Positions 8,564 to 17,300 of a stretch of DNA of 64,000 nt are shown in pieces (the first letter of the stretch is position 1; every line of letters starts with the position of its first letter). Below the pieces are notes generated by a model. That model saw nothing but the letters and a program-made list of their open reading frames with translations. It was not told the origin of the DNA and did not search any database. The stretch covers positions 62,001 through 126,000 of the forward strand of contig JACKLK010000007.1 of the NCBI GenBank assembly GCA_024236015.1, in the 5' to 3' direction. Origin of the DNA: Rhodoferax sp. (GTDB taxonomy: Bacteria; Pseudomonadota; Gammaproteobacteria; Burkholderiales; Burkholderiaceae_C). A program made the translations under genes and the position numbers.

Positions 8564-9001
8564 ATGTTGATGCAACCGTCCCAAGCCGATGTGCGCCGCT
8601 TCTTCTGCGGCGTCTACGCCAAGGCCCGCGCCGGCCAGCCGCTCGATGCGATCGAGACCCTGGCCAGCGGCTGGATCGCCGAGCACCCCGAATACCATGC
8701 CGAGCTGGCGGACCTCGATGCGGCGCTGCGCTCCATGCAGGAGGTCAGTGACAGCCGCACCAATCCGTTCCTGCACCTGTCCATGCACCTGTCGATCAGC
8801 GAGCAGTGCTCGATCGACCAGCCACGCGGCATTCGCCAGGCGGTCGAGCTGCTGACACACCGGCGCAATTCACTGCACGAGGCGCATCATGCCGCCATGG
8901 ACTGCCTGGGAAAGATGATCTGGGAGAGCCAGCGCGCCGGACGCCCGCCGGACGGCGAGGCCTATATCGGCTGCGTGCAGCGGCACGCCACACACGACTG
9001 A
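8564..9001 (+). CDS. DUF1841 family protein
   Basis: A 145-residue soluble protein of the DUF1841 family, conserved in beta- and gammaproteobacteria without known function. Typical features are the opening MQPSQADVRRFFCGVYAKARAG, the central HLSMHLSISEQCSIDQPRGIRQ with closely spaced histidines, and the late HEAHHAAMDCLGKMIWES. The family is short and so is this protein. Two ATGs (8564 and 8570) are possible; the second removes two residues. It is convergent with the cytochrome c4 gene, with a GC-rich hairpin between them. The histidine-rich centre hints at metal binding, but this is inference. Confidence 0.85.
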   Translation: MLMQPSQADVRRFFCGVYAKARAGQPLDAIETLASGWIAEHPEYHAELADLDAALRSMQEVSDSRTNPFLHLSMHLSISEQCSIDQPRGIRQAVELLTHRRNSLHEAHHAAMDCLGKMIWESQRAGRPPDGEAYIGCVQRHATHD

Positions 9002-9007
9002 GCGGGC

Positions 9008-9024
9008 GCGCCGCCTGGCGGCGC
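9008..9024. other. GC-rich hairpin between convergent genes
   Basis: GCGCCG-CCTGG-CGGCGC forms a 6-bp stem with a 5-nt loop between the convergent stop codons of the DUF1841 gene and the cytochrome c4 gene. No T tract follows on either strand, so its role as a terminator is uncertain. Confidence 0.35.
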
Positions 9025-9042
9025 CCGGCAGGGGGACAACGC

Positions 9043-9708
9043 TTACTTGAACTTGGCCTGCGGCACGGTCTGCAGTTCGCCCGGCAGCGAATGCACGTAT
9101 TTCGCCAGCTCCTTGAGCTCCGCATTGGTGAACTGCTTGGCGATTCCGGCCATCACGCCGTTGGAGCGGCCCCAGGTGGCACGGCCTTCGGTCTTGTAGG
9201 ACTTGAGTGCGACGAACAGGTAGTCGGCGTGTTGCCCGGCGATCTTGGGGTAGGACGGGTCGATCGGCTTGTTCAGGTTCTCGCCGTGGCAGGATGCGCA
9301 TGCACCCTTGGTGAGCAGTTCGGCGACCTTGCCGGTGGCCGGCGCGGCCGCGGCCGCGGGCGGAGCGCCATCATGGTGGCCGCTGGCTTCGTAATAGGCG
9401 GAAATGTCGGCGATATCCTGCTCCGTCAAGCCCTCGGCAATACCCCGCATCGACGGGTGCTTGCGTTCGCCCTTCTGGTAGGCCAGCAACGCCGCGGCGA
9501 TGTACTTGGCGCCCTGGCCGGAGATCATCGGTACCTTGTAGACTTCCGGAAAGCTGGCCTGGTAGCCCTTGATCCCGTGGCATCCGATGCACATCGCGAT
9601 CTTGCCCTCGCCACTTGCGGCGTCGCCCTTGACCTCCTGCGCGCTGGCGGATGACATCGTCACGGACGCGACAACGAGCAATATCAGAGACGACAACAGC
9701 TTATTCAT
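9043..9708 (-). CDS. Di-haem cytochrome c4-type protein
   Basis: A 221-residue periplasmic electron-transfer protein with two similar class I cytochrome c domains. The signal peptide spans residues 1-23 (cleavage after ASA). Haem sites are CIGCH (about residues 40-44) and CASCH (about 138-142), and methionine ligands are expected in the HPSMRGIAEGL and SNGVMAGIAKQF segments. Domains are joined by an Ala/Pro linker (APPAAAAAPATG). This is the usual cytochrome c4 plan, which passes electrons to cbb3 or aa3 oxidases. The gene is divergent from the MoxR ATPase gene across a 104-bp gap holding a minus-strand TATAAT. Confidence 0.92.
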   Translation of the reverse strand: MNKLLSSLILLVVASVTMSSASAQEVKGDAASGEGKIAMCIGCHGIKGYQASFPEVYKVPMISGQGAKYIAAALLAYQKGERKHPSMRGIAEGLTEQDIADISAYYEASGHHDGAPPAAAAAPATGKVAELLTKGACASCHGENLNKPIDPSYPKIAGQHADYLFVALKSYKTEGRATWGRSNGVMAGIAKQFTNAELKELAKYVHSLPGELQTVPQAKFK

Positions 9709-9730
9709 TTTGCGAAGACAATCAAAGAAG

Positions 9731-9760
9731 GGCCGGTAAATCCAAACCCGGCCGATTATA
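9731..9760 (-). promoter_or_regulatory. Candidate -10 element and inverted repeat upstream of cytochrome c4
   Basis: On the minus strand TATAAT occupies 9760-9755, about 47 bp before the cytochrome c4 start. No good -35 hexamer is visible. The inverted repeat GGCCGG-N11-CCGGCC (9731-9753) lies just downstream, where an operator would overlap the start of transcription. Confidence 0.35.
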
Positions 9761-9812
9761 TCGACCCGCCATTCCCACCGACCGGCGCCTGCGCCGTCGC
9801 AGCAATCCCACC

Positions 9813-10655
9813 ATGAAATTCCACGGAACCAAAAATTACGTCGCCACCCAGGACCTGATGCTGTCGGTCAATGCCGCCATCACGCTCAAGCGCCCCTTGC
9901 TGGTCAAGGGCGAACCCGGTACCGGCAAGACCATGCTGGCCGAGGAAGTGGCCTCGGCCCTGAACCTGCCGCTGCTGCAGTGGCACGTCAAGTCCACCAC
10001 CAAGGCCCAGCAGGGCCTGTACGAATACGATGCGGTCAGTCGCCTGCGCGACTCGCAACTGGGAGACGAGAAGGTCAAGGACATCCACAACTACATCGTG
10101 CGCGGCGTGTTGTGGCAGGCGTTCACCGCCGAGGAGCCGGTGGCGCTGCTGATCGACGAGATCGACAAGGCCGACATCGAATTCCCGAACGACCTGCTGC
10201 GCGAACTCGACCGCATGGAGTTCTACTGCTACGAGACGCGCGAACTGGTGCGCGCCAAACACCGGCCCCTGGTGTTCATCACGTCCAACAACGAGAAGGA
10301 ACTGCCCGACGCCTTCCTGCGCCGCTGCTTCTTCCACTACATCAAGTTCCCGGATGCCGAGACCATGCAGAGCATCGTCGACGTGCATTTCCCCGGCCTC
10401 AAGAAGGAGCTGCTCAACGCGGCGATGAAGACCTTCTACGACGTGCGCAACCTGCCCGGCCTGAAGAAGAAACCCTCGACCAGCGAACTGCTCGACTGGC
10501 TCAAGCTGCTGCTGGCCGAGGAGATCCCGGCCGAGGCGCTGCACAACAAGGACGAGAAGGTCGCGGTGCCGCCGCTGGTCGGTGCGCTGCTCAAGAACGA
10601 GCAGGACGTGACCTTGTTCGAGAAGCTGGTGTTCATGCAGCGGCACAACCGCTGA
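9813..10655 (+). CDS. MoxR-family AAA+ ATPase
   Basis: A 280-residue AAA+ ATPase of the MoxR group, chaperone-like motors that usually work with a von Willebrand factor A (VWA) partner to insert metals or mature enzyme complexes. Walker A is VKGEPGTGKTMLAEEVA, Walker B is VALLIDEIDKADIEFPNDLL, the sensor region is HRPLVFITSNNEKELPDAF and the arginine finger is in FLRRCFFHYIKFP. A winged C-terminal lid follows. The start MKFHGTKNYV was chosen because homology begins there; an in-frame extension to 9651 has no domain look. An acetyltransferase and a VWA/CoxE gene follow on the same strand, 23 and 6 bp apart, suggesting one transcript. Confidence 0.93.
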   Translation: MKFHGTKNYVATQDLMLSVNAAITLKRPLLVKGEPGTGKTMLAEEVASALNLPLLQWHVKSTTKAQQGLYEYDAVSRLRDSQLGDEKVKDIHNYIVRGVLWQAFTAEEPVALLIDEIDKADIEFPNDLLRELDRMEFYCYETRELVRAKHRPLVFITSNNEKELPDAFLRRCFFHYIKFPDAETMQSIVDVHFPGLKKELLNAAMKTFYDVRNLPGLKKKPSTSELLDWLKLLLAEEIPAEALHNKDEKVAVPPLVGALLKNEQDVTLFEKLVFMQRHNR

Positions 10656-10678
10656 ACGGTTTTCGCGGAGCCTAGCCC

Positions 10679-11275
10679 ATGGCATTTGTCGAACCTGTCA
10701 CCTTGTCCGACCGCGGCATCGAACTGGTGCCCCTGGGCCTGGAACATGAAGAGGGGCTGCGCGCCGCAGCCATGGACGGCGAACTCTGGCGCCTGCGCAT
10801 CACCTCCGTCCCGGAGCCCGACCAGGTGCGGCGCTACATCGAGGACGCGCTGCAGATGCGCGAGGCCGGCAACCGCTTCGCCTTCGTCGTGCGGGACCAG
10901 GCCACCGGCACCGTGCTCGGCTCCAGCAGCTACCACGACATCCTGGCGAACGTGAAACGCGTCGAGATCGGCTACACCTGGTACGCCAAGTCGAGCCAGC
11001 GCACCCACGTCAACACCACCTGCAAGCTGCTGCTGATGGGCCATGCCTTCGACACGCTGGGTTGCCACGTGGTGGGCTGGCGCACCGACAACTTCAATTT
11101 TGCGTCGCAACGCGCAATCGAGCGCCTGGGCGCCAAGCTCGACGGCGTGATCCGCGGCCATGCGCCGCGCCGCGACGGAACCATTCGCGACACCGTGATC
11201 TACAGCATGCGCGCCGGCGAATGGCCGGAGGCGAAGGCGCAACTGCTGTACCTGCGCGACAAGCCGCGGAACTGA
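10679..11275 (+). CDS. GNAT acetyltransferase (RimJ/RimL-like) between moxR-type and VWA genes
   Basis: A 198-residue GNAT protein of the RimJ/RimL/SpeG-like group that acetylates an amino group on proteins or small molecules. It opens FVEPVTLSDRGIELVPLGLEHEEGL, contains FVVRDQATGTVLGSSSYHDI, the WYAKSSQRTHVNTTCKLLLMGHAFD acetyl-CoA region and the ending RRDGTIRDTVIYSMRAGEWP typical of this group. A GCGGAG element precedes the ATG. It sits between the MoxR ATPase and the VWA partner, with only 6 bp to the latter, so it is probably part of that functional unit. It might modify a protein that the MoxR/VWA pair acts on, but that is inference. Confidence 0.9.
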   Translation: MAFVEPVTLSDRGIELVPLGLEHEEGLRAAAMDGELWRLRITSVPEPDQVRRYIEDALQMREAGNRFAFVVRDQATGTVLGSSSYHDILANVKRVEIGYTWYAKSSQRTHVNTTCKLLLMGHAFDTLGCHVVGWRTDNFNFASQRAIERLGAKLDGVIRGHAPRRDGTIRDTVIYSMRAGEWPEAKAQLLYLRDKPRN

Positions 11276-11281
11276 AAAGCC

Positions 11282-12496
11282 ATGCTGATCGACTTCTTCT
11301 ACACCCTGCGCTCGGCCAAGCTGCCGGTCTCCGTCAAGGAATACCTGGTCCTGCTCGAAGCGCTCAAGGAAGGCGTGGTCGGGCCCAACACGACCCAGGA
11401 CGGTGAGGCCGACGCGCCCTCGGGCTACAAGATCGACGACTTCTACTACCTGAGCCGCACCACGCTGGTCAAGGACGAGAAACACTACGACAAGTTCGAC
11501 CGCGCCTTCTCCGCCTATTTCAAGGGCGTCGAGATGCTGGCCGACTTCACCAAGGACATCCCGCTCGAGTGGCTGCGCAAGAACCTGGAGCTCAACCTGA
11601 GCCCCGAGGAGAAGGCGAAGATCGAGAAGATGGGCTGGGACGAACTCATGGAGACGCTCAAGAAGCGTTTCGAGGAACAGAAGGAGCGCCACGAGGGCGG
11701 CAACCGCATGATCGGCACCGGCGGCACCTCGCCGTTCGGCGCCAACGGCTTCAACCCGCAGGGCATCCGCATCGGCCAGGAGAAGAGCCGCAACCGCAGC
11801 GCGGTCAAGGTCTGGGACCAGCGCGCCTACAAGGACTACGACGACACCCAGGAGCTGGGCACGCGCAACATCAAGGTCGCGCTGCGCCGTCTGCGCAAGT
11901 TCGCGCGCGAGGGCCACGAGGAAGAGCTCGACCTGGACGACACCATCCGCTCGACCGCGGCCAATGCCGGCTGGCTCGACATCAAGATGGTGCCCGAACG
12001 CCACAACAACGTGAAGGTGCTGCTGCTGATGGACGTCGGCGGCACCATGGACGAGCACATCGCGCGGGTCGAGGAGATGTTCTCGGCCACCAAGTCCGAG
12101 TTCAAGCACATGGAGTTCTACTACTTCCACAACTGCGTCTACGACTTCATGTGGAAGAACAACCGGCGCCGCTTCTCCGAGAAGTTCGCCACCTGGGACA
12201 TCATCCGCAAGTACAACAAGGACTACAAGCTGATCTTCATCGGCGACGCGACGATGAGCCCGTACGAGATCCTGCAGCCCGGCGGCAGCGTCGAATACAA
12301 CAACGAGGAGGCCGGCGCCGAATGGCTGCAGCGCCTGACCAACGCGTTCCCGAAGTTCGTGTGGATCAACCCCGAACCCCAGGGCGTGTGGCAATACCGG
12401 CAAAGCATCAGCGTGGTCCAGCAGCTGATGAACCAGCGCATGTACCCCCTCACCATCAAGGGTCTGGAAGAGGCCATGCGACTGCTGTCAAAATAG
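11282..12496 (+). CDS. CoxE-like VWA-domain protein, partner of the MoxR ATPase
   Basis: A 404-residue cytoplasmic protein of the CoxE/VWA group. The N-terminal half is mostly helical (MLIDFFYTLRSAKLPVSVKEY, with a charged central region around 120-170). The VWA domain begins near residue 240. Its metal-ion site reads LLLMDVGGTMDEHI, so the usual DxSxS motif is replaced by D-V-G-G-T. Later VWA segments are FYYFHNCVYDFMW and KLIFIGDATMSPYEI. CoxE proteins act with MoxR ATPases in maturing molybdenum or other metalloenzymes. The likely client is not visible here; soeA is a molybdoenzyme in the window but is 37 kb away. Confidence 0.88.
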   Translation: MLIDFFYTLRSAKLPVSVKEYLVLLEALKEGVVGPNTTQDGEADAPSGYKIDDFYYLSRTTLVKDEKHYDKFDRAFSAYFKGVEMLADFTKDIPLEWLRKNLELNLSPEEKAKIEKMGWDELMETLKKRFEEQKERHEGGNRMIGTGGTSPFGANGFNPQGIRIGQEKSRNRSAVKVWDQRAYKDYDDTQELGTRNIKVALRRLRKFAREGHEEELDLDDTIRSTAANAGWLDIKMVPERHNNVKVLLLMDVGGTMDEHIARVEEMFSATKSEFKHMEFYYFHNCVYDFMWKNNRRRFSEKFATWDIIRKYNKDYKLIFIGDATMSPYEILQPGGSVEYNNEEAGAEWLQRLTNAFPKFVWINPEPQGVWQYRQSISVVQQLMNQRMYPLTIKGLEEAMRLLSK

Positions 12497-12500
12497 TCCC

Positions 12501-14381
12501 ATGATCAATCGATGGGTAGGCGGGCGCGTGCTCACCGCACTACTTGTCGCCTGCACACTCGCCGCCGGTTGCGCAACGCCGGCACAGCCGCCAAGCCGTC
12601 CGACCCCCGCCTCTGCCGACGCCACGGGCGCCACCGCCGCCACCACCGAAGCACCGGCGGTGCAGGCCTTCGTGGTCGACGTGCGGGCTCCGGACGAGAT
12701 CCGGGACTACCTGGAACGCCATCTCGAGCTGATGCGCTACCGCACGCTGGCCGACCTGGACGACACCGAGCTCGAACGCCTGTCCATCGCCGCCGACCGC
12801 AATGTGCGGGACCTGCTGGGCACGCTGGGGTATTTTTCGCCGGACGTCAGCATCGAACGCGACCAGGCCGTCGCCGGCGCACAGACCACCCGCATCGTGC
12901 GCATCGCCGTCACGCCCGGCCCGGCGACGGTGGTGGAATCGGTCGCGGTCTCGTTCGACGGTGCCATTGCCGACGATCCGTCGGCCGCGGTCCAGCGCCT
13001 GTCCATCCGCGACGGATGGACACTGCCGGCCGGCAAGCCGTTCACCCAGCAGGCCTGGGATGACGCCAAGACGCAAAGCCTGCGCCTGCTGGCCGCCCGG
13101 CGCTACCCGCTCGGCCGCATCGCCGCCAGCCGCGCCGAGATCGACCCGGAACGACACGCGGCCCGGCTCAGCGTCACGCTGGCGTCCGGGCCGGCGTTTC
13201 GCCTGGGCACGATGCGGGTCGAAGGCCTGCAGCGCTACGAGCCGGAGCTGGTCGAGCGGATCGCCCGGCTCAAGCCCGGCGCCGTCTACGACCAGTCGGC
13301 GCTGATCGAGGCCCAGCAACGCCTGCAGGACAGCGGCCATTTCAACTCGGTGGTGCTGGAGATCGATCCGCAGGGGGATCCGCAGGCCGTACCGATCATC
13401 GCCACGGTCAGCGAGGCCAGGCGCAACAGCATCGAACTCGGCGTGGGCGTGAGTACCGACAGCGGCGCACGCCTGTCGGCCGAACACACGAACCACCAGA
13501 TGCCGGTGCTCGGCTGGCGTGCCGTGTCCAAGCTGCTGCTCGACAACGACACCCAGTCCGTGCAGAGCGAATGGACCGCGCCGCGCGACGCGTCCTTGTG
13601 GCAGTGGCAGCTGTTCGGCCAGCTCAAGAACGAGGACGCGGCCAGCGTGCGCGTGCGCAGCCAGCAACTGCGCGCCGGCCGGCTGCAACGGGGCGAGGCC
13701 ATCGACCGCAACTACTATGTCCAGTACGACCGCGCCACCACCAACGGCACCGGTTACCAGGAGACGGCGCAAACCATCAGCGCCAACTACGCCTGGACAC
13801 GGCGCGCGTTCAACCGGCTCCCCTATCCCTCCAGCGGCTACGGCCTGGGTGTCGAACTCGGCGGCGGCTACACGCTGGGCAGCCAGCGTGAGCCGTTCAC
13901 GCGCGCCCGCATGAACTGGCTGGGCATCTGGTCGCTCGCCTCGGACACCGAGCGGCAGGCCCGCGCCAGCCGCATCGCCGTGCGCGCGCAAGCCGGTGCG
14001 GTGCTGGCAAAGGACGGCGTCAGCCTGCCCAGCACCTTGCTGTTCCTCACCGGCGGCGACGCGTCCGTGCGCGGATATTCGTACCACAGCATCGGCGCAT
14101 CCGAGGCCAACGGCATCACGACCCCGGGCCGATACCTGGCCGGCGCCAGCGTCGAATGGCAGCGCCCGATCCTGATCGACGGCCAGCCCAGCGAATGGGA
14201 AAGCACGGTCTTCATCGATGCCGGTGCGGTCGCCGACAAGGCCTCGGCACTCAAGGCCAAGGTCGGCATCGGCGCCGGTGTGCGGTACCGCAGCCCGGTC
14301 GGCCCGCTGCAGCTCGACCTGGCCTACGGCCTGGATACCCGCAATCTGCGCCTGCACCTGAGTGTCGGCTTCACGTTCTGA
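12501..14381 (+). CDS. tamA: TamA-like outer-membrane protein (BamA/Omp85 superfamily) with a lipobox
   Basis: A 626-residue Omp85-family protein, the outer-membrane half of the translocation and assembly module. An N-terminal signal (residues 1-23) ends in LAAGC, a lipobox, so Cys24 may be lipidated; TamA is usually described without a lipid anchor. POTRA-like repeats follow to about residue 300 (for example FRLGTMRVEGLQRYEPELVERIARLKPG). A 16-strand beta-barrel then extends to the C-terminus, with the L6-type motif FLTGGDASVRGYSYHSIG and a terminal RLHLSVGFTF ending in phenylalanine. tamB overlaps its stop codon by one base (TGATG), so the two are coupled. The assignment to TamA rests on fold plus the tamB neighbour. 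Confidence 0.92.
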   Translation: MINRWVGGRVLTALLVACTLAAGCATPAQPPSRPTPASADATGATAATTEAPAVQAFVVDVRAPDEIRDYLERHLELMRYRTLADLDDTELERLSIAADRNVRDLLGTLGYFSPDVSIERDQAVAGAQTTRIVRIAVTPGPATVVESVAVSFDGAIADDPSAAVQRLSIRDGWTLPAGKPFTQQAWDDAKTQSLRLLAARRYPLGRIAASRAEIDPERHAARLSVTLASGPAFRLGTMRVEGLQRYEPELVERIARLKPGAVYDQSALIEAQQRLQDSGHFNSVVLEIDPQGDPQAVPIIATVSEARRNSIELGVGVSTDSGARLSAEHTNHQMPVLGWRAVSKLLLDNDTQSVQSEWTAPRDASLWQWQLFGQLKNEDAASVRVRSQQLRAGRLQRGEAIDRNYYVQYDRATTNGTGYQETAQTISANYAWTRRAFNRLPYPSSGYGLGVELGGGYTLGSQREPFTRARMNWLGIWSLASDTERQARASRIAVRAQAGAVLAKDGVSLPSTLLFLTGGDASVRGYSYHSIGASEANGITTPGRYLAGASVEWQRPILIDGQPSEWESTVFIDAGAVADKASALKAKVGIGAGVRYRSPVGPLQLDLAYGLDTRNLRLHLSVGFTF

Positions 14382-17300
14382 TGCAACTGCTGCGCCGATT
14401 CGCCTTCGTCCTGGTGTGGCTGCTCGAGCTGCTGCTGGTGGCCAGTGGCGCGCTGCTGCTGGCAGCCTGGTTCTGGAGCGGCACCGACGGCTCGCTGGCC
14501 ACCGCGCTCCGGCAGGCACAGCCGTACCTGCCGGCCGGCCAGTCGCTGCAGGTGCAGCAGGTCAGCGGATCGATCCGTGGCGGCGGGCGGATCGGCATGC
14601 TGCACTGGCAGTCCGATGGACTGGACGTGCAGCTGCGCGAGCTGCGGTTCGCATGGCAGCCCCTGGACCTGTTGCAGCGCCGCCTGCGTTTCACGACGCT
14701 GTCGATCGCCGACGTGCAGGTGGACGACCAGCGGCCCGCATCGGCGCCGCAACCCCCGCCCGAAGTGGTGTTGCCACTGCAGCTGGAACTGCCGTTCTCG
14801 GTCGCACGCCTGCGGCTGCTGGGTACCACGCCGGTCGAGGTGACCGACCTGGACGGCACCTACCGGTATGCCGACGATCGCCACCAGCTGCAACTCGACT
14901 CGCTGGCCGTGGCGCAGGGTCGGTATGCGGGCCGGCTCAGCCTGCAGGCGCGCGCGCCGATGACACTGGACCTGCTGCTGCAGGGAACGGTGTCCGCCCC
15001 GATCGCCGAGGACCGGTCCGTGGCCCTGGAGGCCTCGGCCACGCTGCGCGGAACCCTCGCCGGCACCGATGCCCGGCTGGACCTGCTGGCCCAGCTCCAG
15101 CCCGGTCCGGGCAACGCCGGGGCGCTGGCGCAGGCCAGCGCGATGCGGGCGACGGTTTCGGCCCACATCAGCCCCTGGGCCACGCAACCGGTGGTGCGGG
15201 CGCAGTCCTCGTTCAACCATCTGGACCTGGCGGCCCTGTGGCCGTCGGCGCCGCGCACGCTGCTGACCGGCAACGCCTGGGTGCGACCGGTGGGCCAGGG
15301 CTGGCTGGTCGACTTCAACCTGTTCAACCGGGCTGCCGGCCCCTGGGACAAGGGGCAATTGCCGCTCGACAGCGCCAAGGGCCTGGTGGAACTGGCCGCC
15401 GACCAGTGGAGCGTGCAGTCGCTCAACGCCGAGATGGCGGGCGGGCGCATCCGCCTGCAGGGCAAGCTGGCCGATCCGGCGCAGGTGCGTGCCGACGACG
15501 GATGGCAGGGCCTGCTGCAGCTGCAGGGCATCAACCCGGCCTTGCTGCACAGCCGGCTCGAGGCGGTGCCGCTCGACGGCACGCTCAAGGCCCGCGCCCA
15601 GGACAAGGCCGTGGTGTTCGACCTGGCACTGCAACCGGCGGCCGGACAACCGCGCGCGTCCGCCTTGCGCGGCGTACGGCTGCGCGACGCCACCGCCAGC
15701 GGACGCTGGGCCGACGGCTGGGTGCGGCTGGACCAGCTGCAGCTGCGCACGGCGCAGGCCAGCATCGACGGCAAGGTCGACGTGCAGCTCTCCCGCCAGA
15801 GCGCAAGCGGCCAGCTGCAACTGGTCGCTCCAGGACTGCGGGCCCGTCTGTCCGGGCAGTTCGGTGCCAGCGCGGGCGACGGCGAACTCACCGCCAGCGT
15901 GACCGATGCCGCCGCGACCCGGCGCTGGCTGGCCCGGCTGCCTCTGGTGCCCGCCATCGTCGACGACATCGACCTGCAGGGCAGCGCCGACATCGCGCTG
16001 CGCTGGAACGGTGGCTGGGATGCACTGCAGAACCCGGGCCGCGGCCCCGCGCCCGCGATCGACGCCAGTGTCGACGTGCCGCGCATGACCGTGCGCCTGC
16101 CGGACCAGGCGACCGACCAGGCCGTGCGACTGACCGATGCCGAGCTGCGCGTGTCGGGCAGGCTCGACGCGCTGGAACTGTCGGCGCGCGCCGGCGCGGC
16201 GCGCGCACACCAGCGCCTGCGGCTGGAAACGGCCGCCGGCGGCGGCCGCGACGCGCGCGGCCACTGGCAGGCCACGATCCGCAGCCTGCAACTGCAGGTG
16301 CAGGACACGCAACTGCCGGGCCCCTGGAACCTGGCGCTGGCCCAGCCCGTGCGCGCCGACTTCGCCCCCGCCACCGGCCTGCTGCAGCTCGGCGCGGTGC
16401 AGGCGCGCCTGACCGGACCCGAACCCGGCGCCACGACGCTGAGCCTGGAGCCGCTGCGCTGGCAGGGCGGCGCCGGTGGCAGCCTGAACAGCAAGGGCGC
16501 CCTGCGCGGCCTGCCGATGAGCTGGCTGACCTTGCTGGCCCAGGCCGACCTGGGCGCGGCGGGCCTGAGCGGCAACCTGGTGTTCGACGGCGAGTGGGAC
16601 GTCACCGTGTCCGATCGCATCCGGGCCCGGGCCAGCCTGGCCCGGCGCAGCGGCGACATCCGCATCCAGGCCGACGGCGCCATCGCCGGTGCTGCGCCCG
16701 CGGGAGCGGCCAGCACCGTGAACGCAGGCATTCGCACGCTGCAACTGCAGGTGGACGCCGACGGCGACCGCGTGCAGGCGCAGTTCCGCTGGGACAGCGA
16801 ACGCGCCGGCAATGCCCAGGCCACCTTTTCCACGCAGCTCGCGCGCGACGCCCAGGGCCAGTGGCAGTGGAGCACCGACAGTCCCGTGCAGGCGACGGTG
16901 CGGGCCCGCATGCCGCAGGTCGGCGTCTGGTCGCTGCTGGCGCCACCGGGCTGGCGCGTGCGCGGCACCGTGGACGCCAACCTCGATCTCGGCGGCAGCC
17001 TGCGACAGCCGCAGTGGAGCGGTACGTTGCAGGCCAGCGAGATGGCGGTGCGCTCGGTGGTCGACGGCATCGAATTCGGCAACGGCCAGTTGCGCGCAAG
17101 CCTGCAGGGCCAGCGCCTGAACATCGACAGCTTCAGCCTGCAGGGCGCCGGAGGTGCCAGCGGCGGCGAACTGACCGCCACCGGCTTTGCCACCTGGGCC
17201 GCGGCACCATCGGGATCGGACCACACGTCGGCGCTGCAGGCCATCGTGCTGCAGATCGACGCCCAGGCCAAGGCCTTGCGGGTGTCCGCGCGGGCCGACC

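Noticed and set aside
7833..9024. Calling the GC hairpins at 7.8 and 9.0 kb intrinsic terminators
   Set aside because: None is followed by a T tract on either strand, unlike the clear terminator at 23049-23076.
9709..9740. FNR/ANR box in front of cytochrome c4 (TTGCGAAGACAATCAA)
   Set aside because: The half-sites are two bases too far apart for TTGAT-N4-ATCAA and the left half is degenerate.
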